Shown here in pieces: positions 53,434 through 63,838 of a DNA stretch of 64,000 nt. The notes below the pieces were generated by a model that was given only the letters and a program-made list of their open reading frames with translations, did no database searches and was not told where the DNA came from. This stretch comes from Dehalococcoidia bacterium (GTDB lineage: Bacteria > Chloroflexota > Dehalococcoidia > Lucifugimonadales > Lucifugimonadaceae). A program made the position numbers and the translations under genes. The stretch's first letter is position 1. Every line of letters begins with the position of its first letter. The stretch is taken from positions 110,261-174,260 of the forward strand of contig JAKUNJ010000005.1 in NCBI GenBank assembly GCA_022451965.1, written 5' to 3'.

Positions 53434-54945
53434 ATGTCACCAAATAGTCAAGATATAGCATCAATAATTAAAAAACAAATTGAGGAATTTGGAGGGGACT
53501 TCTCAATGGTAGATATTGGAACCGTTGTAGAAGCAGGAGATGGTGTTGTCAGGATTCATGGATTATCAGGGGTTAAAGTCAATGAATTACTTCAATTTCC
53601 AAATGATATTATTGGCCTAGCCCTAAATCTAGAGGAAGATAGTGTAGGAGCAGTTATACTTGGTGATTATCTTGGAATTAAGGAAGGTGATGAAGTGCGT
53701 TCAACTGGAAGAATAGTTGAAGTGCCGGTCGGAGAAAATTTACTAGGTAGGGTAGTTGATCCATTAGGAAGACCTCTAGATGGGAAAGGTGATATAGATA
53801 CATCAGATTCACTGCCTGTTGAAAAAATAGCAGCAGGTGTTGTTGAAAGGAAGTCAATTGATCAACCTGTTCAATTTGGTCTAAAAATTGTTGATGCCAT
53901 GGTACCAGTTGGAAGAGGTCAAAGAGAACTTGTTATCGGAGATAGAACTACTGGAAAAACCTCTTTATGTGTTGATGCATTAATCAATCAGAAAGATTCA
54001 GATATTATTGGAATTTATGTTGCTATAGGTCAAAAAGCTTCAAAGGTTTCTCAAGTTGTTACAAGATTTGAAGAACAAGGAGCTTTGGAAAATACAATTA
54101 TTGTTACCGCTAACGCATCAGACTCTGCAGCATTACAATATCTTGCTCCATATGCTGGAGTGACTATGGCTGAGTACTTTATGTCTCAAGGAAAAGATGT
54201 CTTGATAGTTTATGATGACTTGAGTAAACATGCATGGGCATATAGGCAAATGTCACTTCTGCTTAGAAGGCCTCCAGGTAGAGAAGCATATCCAGGAGAT
54301 GTTTTTTATCTTCACTCAAGATTACTTGAAAGAGCAGCTAAATTAGATGAAAAATATGGAGGTGGATCTATAACTGCATTGCCTATTATTGAAACTCAAG
54401 CAGGTGATGTTTCAGGTTACATCCCTACAAATGTTATATCTATTACTGATGGGCAACTATATTTAGAACCAGACTTGTTTAACTCAGGTGTAAGGCCTGC
54501 AGTTAACGCTGGATTATCAGTAACTAGAGTTGGATCATCTGCACAGAGAAAAGCAATGAAAGAAGTTTCAGGCTCATTAAAAGGTGAGATGGCGCAGTAT
54601 GATTCCTTAAAAACTTTTGCTCAGTTTGGTACTGATGATTTGGATGCTATTACAAAACAACAACTGGCTCGTGGAGAAAGATTAACAGAACTTCTTAAAC
54701 AAAATGAAAATCAACCACTATCATTTGAAAATCAGGTATCAATTTTCTATGCTGCTAACCAAGGAGCACTTGATGATGTTGAAATAGACCAAATTCCGGA
54801 TTTTGAAAATCAATGGTATGATTTTGTATCTGCAAATTTACCAGAGGTTATGAAAAGTATATCTGAAGAAGGTGAACTTTCTGATTCATCCAAAAAGAGC
54901 TTAGATGATGCACTAAAGACATTCAAAGGAACATTTGGGAAGTAG
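53434..54945 (+). CDS. atpA: F0F1 ATP synthase subunit alpha
   Basis: A 503-residue alpha subunit. The N-terminal beta barrel begins near residue 25 ([19 protein letters not shown]). The nucleotide motif is GDRTTGKTS near 170. [27 protein letters not shown] is the family signature near 345-370, and [17 protein letters not shown] follows. It forms the non-catalytic sites of the F1 head. GGAG precedes the ATG. Confidence 0.98.
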   Translation: MSPNSQDIASIIKKQIEEFGGDFSMVDIGTVVEAGDGVVRIHGLSGVKVNELLQFPNDIIGLALNLEEDSVGAVILGDYLGIKEGDEVRSTGRIVEVPVGENLLGRVVDPLGRPLDGKGDIDTSDSLPVEKIAAGVVERKSIDQPVQFGLKIVDAMVPVGRGQRELVIGDRTTGKTSLCVDALINQKDSDIIGIYVAIGQKASKVSQVVTRFEEQGALENTIIVTANASDSAALQYLAPYAGVTMAEYFMSQGKDVLIVYDDLSKHAWAYRQMSLLLRRPPGREAYPGDVFYLHSRLLERAAKLDEKYGGGSITALPIIETQAGDVSGYIPTNVISITDGQLYLEPDLFNSGVRPAVNAGLSVTRVGSSAQRKAMKEVSGSLKGEMAQYDSLKTFAQFGTDDLDAITKQQLARGERLTELLKQNENQPLSFENQVSIFYAANQGALDDVEIDQIPDFENQWYDFVSANLPEVMKSISEEGELSDSSKKSLDDALKTFKGTFGK

Positions 54946-54949
54946 TTAA

Positions 54950-55813
54950 ATGCCAAGTACTAAAGAATTAAGAGCAAGAATCAGATCGGTTAGTAACACT
55001 TCAAAGGTTACTGGAGCTATGCAACTTATAGCAGCTTCAAAAATGAGAAGAGCTCAGCAGAATGTATTAAAAGGTAAGAAATATTCAGAAACTCTTCATA
55101 AACTTCTTATGAATTTATCAAGTTCTCTTGATCAAGATCAAAGTAATATTCCCTTGCTAGAAAAGCGTGAGGTAAAGAATAAGCTCATGATTCTAATCAC
55201 TCCTGAAAGAGGTTTAGCGGGAGCATTAGTAGGAAATATTACCAGAAAAGCTTTTGAAATAATTAGTTCATCTGATGTAAAGTATAGTATCTTATCTGTT
55301 GGTAAAAAAGGCTACAGATTTGTTAATTCTAGAGGTCAAAAAATTTTAGAGCAACTAGAAATTCCAGATAGACCAGAAATTAGTGATACATATAAGATAT
55401 CTGAAATTGCAATTGATGGTTTCATTGATGGTAAATGGGATCAAGTTGATATAGTTTTTAGTGAATTTTTCACGACAACATCGCAAATTCCTAAATCTCA
55501 AACAATTTTACCAATCAAAAATGATTCAGATGATGAAATCAATGAAAACCTTGATTATATTTATGAACCTTCATCATATGAAGTTCTATTTGATCTAACT
55601 CCAAAATATGTTAGATCTCAAATTTATCAATCTATTTTGGAAGCTTTTGCTAGTGAACATTCTGCAAGAATGGTTGCAATGCAAAATGCAACCGATAATG
55701 CAAATGAATTAATAGGTCAACTTACATTAGACCTAAACAAAGCAAGGCAAGAAACTATAACTGCAGAATTATTAGATCTAATAGGTGGAATTTCTGCATT
55801 AGAAGGCAAATAA
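54950..55813 (+). CDS. atpG: F0F1 ATP synthase subunit gamma
   Basis: A 287-residue gamma subunit. It opens RARIRSVSNTSKVTGAMQLIAASKMRRAQQ, the N-terminal rotor helix, and ends with the C-terminal helix containing ASEHSARMVAMQNATDNA and LNKARQETITAELLDLIGG. The middle domain TPERGLAGALVGN is typical. It forms the central rotor. It begins 4 bases after atpA. Confidence 0.97.
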   Translation: MPSTKELRARIRSVSNTSKVTGAMQLIAASKMRRAQQNVLKGKKYSETLHKLLMNLSSSLDQDQSNIPLLEKREVKNKLMILITPERGLAGALVGNITRKAFEIISSSDVKYSILSVGKKGYRFVNSRGQKILEQLEIPDRPEISDTYKISEIAIDGFIDGKWDQVDIVFSEFFTTTSQIPKSQTILPIKNDSDDEINENLDYIYEPSSYEVLFDLTPKYVRSQIYQSILEAFASEHSARMVAMQNATDNANELIGQLTLDLNKARQETITAELLDLIGGISALEGK

Positions 55814-57244
<1,431 letters not shown>

Positions 57245-57508
57245 ATGGCAAATAATCTCAATGTAAATATAGTGTCTCCTTCAGGAGAAGTTTTTTCGGG
57301 TGAAGCTAAAAGTGTTCAGGTACCCGGCTCGCTAGGCCAAATGACAATATTACCCAGCCACGCCGCGATTCTTTCAACTTTGAATAAAGGGAAAATTTCT
57401 GTGACAAGTGAAATAGATAAAGTTACGGATTTCGAAATTGATTCAGGGTTTATTGAGAATTCAAATGATACATTGACAATAATAATAGAAAAGCTAGCTA
57501 ATATATAA
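57245..57508 (+). CDS. atpC: F0F1 ATP synthase subunit epsilon, short form
   Basis: An 87-residue epsilon that contains only the N-terminal beta-sandwich: NVNIVSPSGEVFSGEAKSVQVPGSLGQMTILPSHA, then LNKGKISV and a final strand. The family's usual two-helix C-terminal domain, about 45 residues, is missing and the stop codon follows the sandwich directly. That domain mediates ATP-hydrolysis inhibition in other bacteria. Short epsilons also occur in other phyla, so this is probably a natural form and not a frameshift. It abuts atpD. Confidence 0.93.
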   Translation: MANNLNVNIVSPSGEVFSGEAKSVQVPGSLGQMTILPSHAAILSTLNKGKISVTSEIDKVTDFEIDSGFIENSNDTLTIIIEKLANI

Positions 57509-57520
57509 CTATATTATTTG

Positions 57521-57685
57521 TTAAGCAACCTTGCTTGATTGTAATTTTTTCAATAAGCCTAAAGCTTCTACCTTAGTAATTTCTCGGCTACATTGTATAC
57601 AAGTAAGATGATATTTTCCTTGCGAGTCTGTGTTTATTTCAACGTCCCCTTTTGCTTTGCATGGGCAGCACTTAGAATAAATCAC
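57521..57685 (-). CDS. Small zinc-ribbon protein
   Basis: A 54-residue protein too short for ordinary ORF cut-offs. GTG at 57685 is preceded by AAAGGAG 5 bases upstream. It reads YSKCCPCKAKGDVEI at the start and YHLTCIQCSREI in the middle, giving two CxxC pairs about 20 residues apart, a classic zinc ribbon. The tail is basic (LLKKLQSSKVA). The function is unknown; it may bind nucleic acid or a protein. It is convergent with atpC, 12 bases away, and diverges from hspR. Confidence 0.7.
   Translation of the reverse strand: MIYSKCCPCKAKGDVEINTDSQGKYHLTCIQCSREITKVEALGLLKKLQSSKVA
57523..57536. terminator. Possible terminator hairpin after the atp operon
   Basis: AAGCAA-CC-TTGCTT forms a short stem (5 bp with a 4-base loop is more realistic), followed about 10 bases later on the plus strand by a run of T. 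It overlaps the 3' end of the minus-strand zinc-ribbon gene. The stem is small, so this is tentative. Confidence 0.3.
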
Positions 57686-57836
57686 TTGTACTCCTTTATT
57701 TAAAATTTAATATTTTCAAAAGATATAATAACTTCATTTATCGTAATAAGTCAAGCATAATAATAATTTAATCGTTAACAAAATGTAAACAATAATTTTT
57801 TTTATGTTTATTTGAACGAAATCAATTCTTATATAA

Positions 57837-57865
57837 TTGACATGATGCGTGTTAACTATTATTAT
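57837..57865 (+). promoter_or_regulatory. Strong sigma-70-type promoter of hspR-grpE-dnaK
   Basis: TTGACA (57837-57842), a 17-base spacer and TATTAT (57860-57865) closely match consensus. Transcription would begin near 57872, just before the ribosome site AAGGGAG and the ATG at 57884, leaving a leader of about 12 bases. GTTAAC lies between the boxes. Further upstream TAAACA (57786-57791) and TGTTTA (57805-57810) form an inverted repeat. Neither matches the HAIR or CIRCE operator. Confidence 0.65.
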
Positions 57866-57883
57866 GTAACTTAAGGGAGTTTT

Positions 57884-58327
57884 ATGATTAGTAATAGAGG
57901 TTGGATAATTTCTAAAACTGTTTCAATTTCAACTAAGCAAGATCAAAGTTTTGAAAGTGAACAATTTAATTACGACCCTGTTCTAGGAGTTTATACAATT
58001 AGTGTTGCTTCTGAACTTATATCTATGCATCCAAATACTCTCAGAAAATATGATAGAAATGGTATAGTTAAACCTTCAAGAACTGATGGGAAACGTAGAT
58101 TGTATTCCGAAAATGATCTTCTTAGGTTGCAAATTGTAAAATTGTTAACAGAAAAATATGGATTAAACCTAGAAGGTGCTAAATTAGTTTTAGCATTGTC
58201 AATGAAAATTAAGGAAGTTGTAAATTTACTTGAGCAGGGAGTAAGTAACCAAGTCTATAAGAATTCTGCAAAAGTTGCCTCTAAAGAATTAAGAAAACTT
58301 TTTTTAGATTTAGGGATAAAAATATAA
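57884..58327 (+). CDS. hspR: HspR-like MerR-family heat-shock repressor
   Basis: A 147-residue MerR-type regulator. Residues 30-100 hold the winged helix: YTISVASELISMHPNTLRKYDRNGIV, then SRTDGKRRLYSENDLLRLQIV. The C-terminal helices LNLEGAKLVLALS resemble actinobacterial HspR. An N-terminal extension of about 30 residues precedes the domain. HspR binds DnaK as co-repressor in Streptomyces; here it is the first gene of an operon with grpE and dnaK, 2 bases before grpE, which fits autoregulated chaperone control. It is a second HspR-like protein besides the one at 6254. Confidence 0.85.
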   Translation: MISNRGWIISKTVSISTKQDQSFESEQFNYDPVLGVYTISVASELISMHPNTLRKYDRNGIVKPSRTDGKRRLYSENDLLRLQIVKLLTEKYGLNLEGAKLVLALSMKIKEVVNLLEQGVSNQVYKNSAKVASKELRKLFLDLGIKI

Positions 58328-58329
58328 TT

Positions 58330-58821
58330 ATGGCTAAGAAAATTAAAGAATTAGAAGATGAAATATCTCAACTTATTTCTGAAAAAGATAAATACTTAAA
58401 CATTGCTCAAAGAGCACAAGCAGACTTAGTGAACTTTAGAAAAAAATCATCTCAAGACCTTATAGAATCTGAAGAACGTTCTTACAGAAAAATTTTTCAT
58501 CAGCTTATACTAGTACTTGATCAATTCACTATTGCCATGTCAGCAAAAGTTAATACAAAAACCTATAAATCCTGGAAAGAAGGAATAGGATCTATAAATA
58601 GAAATTTTATTTCTATGCTTTCAAGTTTTGATATGACTGAAATACATTATGAATCAGGCGATATATTTGATCCAAATATACATGAAGCTATTTCAAGAGT
58701 TGATTCAGAAAATCATAAAGATGGAGAAATTGTTAGAGAAATATCCCCTGGTTATAAGCACAAAGATTATCTCTTGAGGCCAATATTAGTTGAGATAGCA
58801 ATAAATAAGAAAAATAAATAA
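58330..58821 (+). CDS. grpE: Nucleotide exchange factor GrpE
   Basis: A 163-residue GrpE. An N-terminal coiled coil (about 1-45) leads into YLNIAQRAQADLVNFRKKSSQD, and the C-terminal beta domain ends with HEAISRVDSE and VREISPGYKHKDYLLRPILVEIA. GrpE releases ADP from DnaK. It is short but complete. It lies between hspR and dnaK, 2 and 24 bases from them. Confidence 0.93.
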   Translation: MAKKIKELEDEISQLISEKDKYLNIAQRAQADLVNFRKKSSQDLIESEERSYRKIFHQLILVLDQFTIAMSAKVNTKTYKSWKEGIGSINRNFISMLSSFDMTEIHYESGDIFDPNIHEAISRVDSENHKDGEIVREISPGYKHKDYLLRPILVEIAINKKNK

Positions 58822-58845
58822 TATAAATAATATAAAGGAATAATA

Positions 58846-60738
58846 ATGTCAAAAGTAATTGGAATTGATTTAGGTACAACAAATTCAGCGATGGCTGTAA
58901 TGGATTCAGGAGAACCTTCTGTAATTGAAAATAATGAAGGAAAAAGAACCACTCCTTCAGTTGTTGCATTAAACACAAAATCTAACGAAAGATTTGTCGG
59001 TGAAACAGCAAAAAGACAGTCAATAACAAACCCAGAAAATACAGTTTATTCAGCCAAAAGATTTATGGGAAGAAGATTTAACGACGGAGATCTTAAAAAA
59101 GAAATTTCTAGAGTATCTTATGGCATTAATAAAAGAGGAAATGGAGACGTTGGTATAAAGTTAGGTGAGAAAGATCATGCCCCAGCCGAAATTTCTGCGA
59201 TGGTTCTTAGAAAACTTAAGGAAGATGCTGAAAATAAGTTAGGTGAAAAGGTTGATCAAGCGGTTATTACAGTTCCTGCTTATTTCAATGATTCTCAAAG
59301 AGAAGCTACCAAAGTTGCTGGCCAAATTGCAGGATTAGAAGTACTAAGAATTATTAATGAGCCAACTGCTGCTTCACTTGCTTACGGACTTGATAAAGAA
59401 GGTGATAGAACTATAGCAGTTTATGATCTAGGTGGAGGAACATTTGATGTTACAATATTGCAACTTGGAGAAGGTGTATTTGAAGTCAAATCTACCAATG
59501 GAGATACTCAATTAGGAGGCGATGATTTTGATAACACATTAGTAGATTTTATTTGTGATGACTTTCAGAGTGAAAATGGTATAGATCTTAAAAAAGATGC
59601 TGCAGCACTACAAAGAATTAGGGTTGAAGCCGAAAGATCTAAGATTGAATTATCATCATTAAATCAAACTGAAATTAATCTTCCTTTTATTTCAGCTGAC
59701 TCAAATGGTCCAAAACATCTTCAGATGACTCTATCTAGATCCAAGTTAGAAGAACTTACTACAACTTTAGTCGAAAAAACAGTAAAACCAACTCTTAATG
59801 CACTTAAGGATGCTGGTGTGAAACCTGAAGAAATAAATGAAGTTGTTCTTGTTGGTGGAATGACTAGGATGCCATTAGTTGCTGAAAAAGTTAAGGAATT
59901 ATTCAAAAAAGAACCTAATAAAACAATTAATCCTGACGAAGTAGTAGCTTTAGGTGCAGCTATTCAAGCAGGGGTATTGCAAGGCGATGTTAAGGATGTT
60001 CTTTTACTAGATGTAACTCCTCTAACATTAGGCATAGAAACCCTTGGAGGGGTTAAGACTCCATTGATTGAAAGAAATACCACTATCCCAACATCAAAAA
60101 CTGAAACATTCACAACAGCTGCTGATAATCAACCTAGTGTAGAAATTCATGTTGTTCAAGGTGAAAGAGATATGGCTAATGATAATGTTTCAATAGGAAG
60201 ATTTTCCTTAGATGGAATCCAACCTGCCCCTAGAGGAATTCCTCAAATAGATGTAACTTTCGATATTGATGCTGATGGTATAGTAACTGTTAAAGCCAAA
60301 GATAGAGCAACTAATAAGGAACAACAAATTACAATAACTGGAAGATCAGGAATGTCTGATGATGAAATAGATAAGATAGTCAAAGATGCTGAAAAAAATG
60401 CTGAAGAAGATAAAAAATTAAGATCAAAAATTGAAGCAAAAAATTCATCAGAAGCAGTTATTTATCAGGCCGAAAAATTAATATCTGAAAATTCAGACAA
60501 AGTTCCGGAAAATATAACCGCTGACTTGCAAACAGAAATAGATAACCTGAAATCAATAATTTCTAATGAAGAATCTGAAGCAGAAGTAATCAATGAAGGA
60601 TTAGAAAAATTGAATGTTGCTTTGCAAGCATTTGGACAAAATTTACCACAACAGGAAAATAATGATACTAACCCTCCAAATGATAGTGACAATCCAAGTG
60701 ATGATGATACTGTTGATGGAGAATACAAAGAAGTATAG
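58846..60738 (+). CDS. dnaK: Chaperone DnaK (Hsp70)
   Basis: A 630-residue Hsp70. The ATPase domain opens [15 protein letters not shown] and contains [14 protein letters not shown] and [10 protein letters not shown]. The linker [13 protein letters not shown] leads to the substrate-binding domain, and a lid with an Asn/Asp/Pro-rich tail ends in EYKEV. It refolds proteins in the cytosol. AAAGGA precedes the ATG. No dnaJ follows; the next gene is a metabolic hydrolase. Confidence 0.98.
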   Translation: MSKVIGIDLGTTNSAMAVMDSGEPSVIENNEGKRTTPSVVALNTKSNERFVGETAKRQSITNPENTVYSAKRFMGRRFNDGDLKKEISRVSYGINKRGNGDVGIKLGEKDHAPAEISAMVLRKLKEDAENKLGEKVDQAVITVPAYFNDSQREATKVAGQIAGLEVLRIINEPTAASLAYGLDKEGDRTIAVYDLGGGTFDVTILQLGEGVFEVKSTNGDTQLGGDDFDNTLVDFICDDFQSENGIDLKKDAAALQRIRVEAERSKIELSSLNQTEINLPFISADSNGPKHLQMTLSRSKLEELTTTLVEKTVKPTLNALKDAGVKPEEINEVVLVGGMTRMPLVAEKVKELFKKEPNKTINPDEVVALGAAIQAGVLQGDVKDVLLLDVTPLTLGIETLGGVKTPLIERNTTIPTSKTETFTTAADNQPSVEIHVVQGERDMANDNVSIGRFSLDGIQPAPRGIPQIDVTFDIDADGIVTVKAKDRATNKEQQITITGRSGMSDDEIDKIVKDAEKNAEEDKKLRSKIEAKNSSEAVIYQAEKLISENSDKVPENITADLQTEIDNLKSIISNEESEAEVINEGLEKLNVALQAFGQNLPQQENNDTNPPNDSDNPSDDDTVDGEYKEV

Positions 60739-60748
60739 AGGGTATAAG

Positions 60749-61603
60749 ATGAAAATTTATCAAATAGATGAAAAAGTTGTTGTAGATGATGGAGAAAAAA
60801 TAAGTGATATTACAAAATTAAGACCTTCTATAAAATCGTCCTTAGATTTAATTAAAGTTGCTCTGAGTAATGATATAACTGTTTCTGAGTATATTAGAAA
60901 AACTATAACTAAAAATAAGGAAAATTTATCTAAGTCCGAACTTATTAATGCAAGAATCCCTATAGATTCACCAGAAACTTGGGCTTTTGGTGTAACTTAT
61001 GAAGATTCAATGAAAGAAAGGCAAGCTGAATCTGATACACCTGATGTTTATGGAAAAGTTTATGTAGCTGATAGGCCTGAAGCCTTTTTCAAAAGTACCC
61101 TTGCAAGATTGAAGGGCCCAAATGATAAAGTTGGAATTAGATTAGATTCAACTTGGGATGTGCCTGAGCCAGAGTTAACTTTTATTATTTATCAAGGAAA
61201 AATTATTGGTTTTACAGTTGGTAATGATATGTCTAGTAGGTCAATTGAGGGTGCAAATCCTCTCTATATACCTCAAGCCAAAATATTTAATAATTCTGCA
61301 TCAATAGGACCTTGCTGGGTTCCTATTGAATTGATTGATTATAATAACCTAAAAGTAGAGATGATTATTACAAGGATTTCAGAAAAAGTCTTTTCAGGAT
61401 CAGGTAGTACTAGCTTAATGAAAAGAAAGTGTGATGAGTTAAATGATTGGCTTCATAGAAGTAATGACATACCAGACGGAACAACTGTTATGACGGGTAC
61501 AGGAACAATACCACCTGAAGACTTTACTTTGCAAGAAGGAGATGAAATCTCTATCACAATAGAAAATATTGGAACATTAGTAAACAAAGTTATTAAGGTT
61601 TAA
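60749..61603 (+). CDS. Fumarylacetoacetate hydrolase (FAH)-family protein
   Basis: A 284-residue FAH-fold protein. The metal ligands are in EPELTFII (Glu, about 140) and GFTVGNDMSSRSIEGANPLY, with a C-terminal TGTGTIPPEDFTLQEGDEI. I place the start at the ATG at 60749, behind GAGGG at 60738-60742. A longer in-frame reading overlaps the end of dnaK but lacks conserved sequence. Family members cleave or decarboxylate beta-keto acids in aromatic or sugar-acid degradation; resembling 2-hydroxyhepta-diene-dioate isomerases or arabinonate-pathway enzymes, the reaction here is not certain. It is convergent with pyk, overlapping by 4 bases. Confidence 0.87.
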   Translation: MKIYQIDEKVVVDDGEKISDITKLRPSIKSSLDLIKVALSNDITVSEYIRKTITKNKENLSKSELINARIPIDSPETWAFGVTYEDSMKERQAESDTPDVYGKVYVADRPEAFFKSTLARLKGPNDKVGIRLDSTWDVPEPELTFIIYQGKIIGFTVGNDMSSRSIEGANPLYIPQAKIFNNSASIGPCWVPIELIDYNNLKVEMIITRISEKVFSGSGSTSLMKRKCDELNDWLHRSNDIPDGTTVMTGTGTIPPEDFTLQEGDEISITIENIGTLVNKVIKV

Positions 61604-63021
61604 TTTATTGTTATAACTCTTATTAGGTTTGTGTTTCCCTTAAATCCTATTGGTAAACCTGCAACAACAACTATAGTATCTCCTATTGAAGCAAGTTTTT
61701 CCTCTAATACAAAGTTTTCTGAGAAAGTGAACATATCTTCAATATGATCAAAGCTTTCTACATTTATTGTATTAACTCCCCATCTTAAGCCTAGATTTAT
61801 TGCTGCATTACTATCAGGAGATATAGCAACTACTGGCTGAGAAGGTCTATATGCTGCGACTCGAGCTGCTGTAGAACCAGATTCAGTAAATGCAACTATT
61901 AATTTTGCATCTAATTGATCAGCTATATTTGCTGCACCATAGGCTATTAATTCATCAATGATTTTTTTATTATTTGAATCTACTTGATTTAATTTTATAC
62001 CTCTTAAAGTTTTGTGATTTATATCCTTTTCAGCAATTGTTGAAATTTCTCTCATAAAATCAACGGCTCTAATAGGATATTTACCTATAGAGGTTTCACC
62101 AGATAGCATAATGGCATCTGATCCATCTAAAACGGCATTATGAACGTCTGTAGACTCAGCTCTTGTGGGTTGAGGATTTTCAGTCATAGATTCTAGCATT
62201 TGAGTTGCAGTAATAACTTCTTTTCCTTTTTGATTACATAAATTTATAATAAATTTCTGAGCTGCTGGAACTTGAGAAATTGGTAAATGAACCCCAAGGT
62301 CTCCTCTCGCAACCATTATAGAATCGGAGTGATCTATTATTTCCTCTAAATTATCTAAAGCTAATTGTAGTTCAATTTTAGAAATTATCTTTAGATTTTT
62401 ATCTTTAATTTTTTCCTTTACTCTAATTATGTCTTTGACATTTCTTACATAAGATAAACCTAAGTAATCGATATCATTCGAATTTACAAAATTAATTGCA
62501 TTTTGAGTCTCTTCTGTAAAATAGTCTAATTTTGAAGGTAATCCTCTTGGTACAACAGCTTTATTACTAGTTATTTTTCCAGCTAATTGAACCTTTGTTT
62601 TAATTATTGTTTTATTTATCTCAGTGATCTCAAGTTCTACTGCTCCATCATCAACAAGAAGAACAGCTCCGTTCTTTACATCTTCATGTAATCCTGGTGG
62701 CCAGACTGATAATTCATCTTTATTCGAGTTACCGCAATTAAGGAATAATTCATCATCAATGTTTAAATCTAATGAATTATTCTTAATTTCTCCTAATCTA
62801 TACTTAGGTCCAGGAAGATCAGCTAGGATAGGTATAGGGGAATCTAATTTTTTTGAAACATTTCTTATATTTGAAATTATATTGAGATGATCTAGTTCCT
62901 TTCCGTGAGAAAGATTAATTCTTGCTACATTCATACCTGACTTAATCAATTCTTCAATTATTTCAATTGAATCTGATGATGGACCGATGGTACAAACAAT
63001 TTTAGTTTTTTGTAAATTCAT
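61600..63021 (-). CDS. pyk: Pyruvate kinase
   Basis: A 473-residue pyruvate kinase. KIVCTIGPSS at the start, MNVARINLSHG near 32, ISKIELQLALDNLEEI with the catalytic Lys, MVARGDLGVHLP, and the signature DGSDAIMLSGETSIGKYP near 290-310 are all present. The C-terminal allosteric domain ends near the expected length. It makes pyruvate and ATP from phosphoenolpyruvate. It is a single gene on the minus strand. Confidence 0.97.
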   Translation of the reverse strand: MNLQKTKIVCTIGPSSDSIEIIEELIKSGMNVARINLSHGKELDHLNIISNIRNVSKKLDSPIPILADLPGPKYRLGEIKNNSLDLNIDDELFLNCGNSNKDELSVWPPGLHEDVKNGAVLLVDDGAVELEITEINKTIIKTKVQLAGKITSNKAVVPRGLPSKLDYFTEETQNAINFVNSNDIDYLGLSYVRNVKDIIRVKEKIKDKNLKIISKIELQLALDNLEEIIDHSDSIMVARGDLGVHLPISQVPAAQKFIINLCNQKGKEVITATQMLESMTENPQPTRAESTDVHNAVLDGSDAIMLSGETSIGKYPIRAVDFMREISTIAEKDINHKTLRGIKLNQVDSNNKKIIDELIAYGAANIADQLDAKLIVAFTESGSTAARVAAYRPSQPVVAISPDSNAAINLGLRWGVNTINVESFDHIEDMFTFSENFVLEEKLASIGDTIVVVAGLPIGFKGNTNLIRVITIN

Positions 63022-63131
63022 TAAGATTTCCTTATTATCCTTAAAACCTTAAAATCTTTAAGAAATTAGAATTTGGTTTATCTCTTATGTTTCGTATTAT
63101 ATATTATAGAGAAAACACTACCATATAAATT

Positions 63132-63833
63132 GTGTCTGAAGAAAATATAAAATACTTTGAAATACAGAAATATGATACGGAAATAATATCATATAAAAAT
63201 ACTATTTCCTCAATCGATAAAAAATTGAGTGATAGACTTGGAATTTCAAATTATAAGAATAAACTAATGATAATAAAAGAAAAAATTGATGAACAAGAAA
63301 AAATTCAGAAAAAAATATTAAATTCAATTAAAGAAAATGAAGATTCTATTAATGCCATCAATTCAACAATTTATTCAGGAAAAATTAGAAATACTAAAGA
63401 ATTAGAAGCCCTCGAAATTGAATTAAAAACAAAGTCAGAATTTATATCAAATATTCTGCCTAAAAAAGATATTGTTTCTGATAATCTTACTAAACTTTTT
63501 GAATTAAGAGACAATACTGAACTTAAGATTATAGATATTGAAGATAAGTGGGTTTCAGAAGAAAAAAAATTGATTGATGACAAAGAAAATCTTTCTCAAA
63601 AAATAGCAGCAAACCTAAGTGCAAAAAATTCCTTATACAGAAATCTAGATAAAAATATACTTAATCTCTATGAAAATTTCTTTTCTAAAAGTGGAAATAT
63701 AGGTATTGGAAAATTAGAAAATAATAAATGTTCTTCTTGTAAAATTGAACTACCTAATGCATTTGTTGAAAAAATTAAGTCTTCAGATAAACCAATAATC
63801 TGTAATTGTGGAAAATCCTTACTAACGGAGTAG
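63132..63833 (+). CDS. Coiled-coil zinc-ribbon protein (DUF164/zf-RING_7-like)
   Basis: A 233-residue protein. Residues 1-180 form a long antiparallel coiled coil rich in Lys, Glu and Ile. The C-terminus holds a zinc ribbon, NKCSSCKIELP near 200 and ICNCGKSLL at the end, with two CxxC/CxC pairs. This layout matches the DUF164 (C4-type zinc-ribbon) family seen in actinobacteria, Chloroflexota and others, of unknown function. The start is GTG at 63132. It diverges from pyk. Confidence 0.8.
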   Translation: MSEENIKYFEIQKYDTEIISYKNTISSIDKKLSDRLGISNYKNKLMIIKEKIDEQEKIQKKILNSIKENEDSINAINSTIYSGKIRNTKELEALEIELKTKSEFISNILPKKDIVSDNLTKLFELRDNTELKIIDIEDKWVSEEKKLIDDKENLSQKIAANLSAKNSLYRNLDKNILNLYENFFSKSGNIGIGKLENNKCSSCKIELPNAFVEKIKSSDKPIICNCGKSLLTE

Positions 63834-63838
63834 AAATT

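Noticed and set aside
57720..57883. HAIR or CIRCE heat-shock operator upstream of hspR
   Set aside because: No CTTGAGT-N7-ACTCAAG or TTAGCACTC-N9-GAGTGCTAA is present, even allowing several mismatches. Only weak AT palindromes remain.
58733..58978. Two minus-strand ORFs across the grpE/dnaK junction
   Set aside because: Antisense shadows of conserved genes, with biased composition and no ribosome sites.
60614..60748. Longer N-terminus for the FAH-family protein overlapping dnaK
   Set aside because: The extension is out of frame with dnaK, lacks family similarity, and a good ribosome site serves the ATG at 60749.
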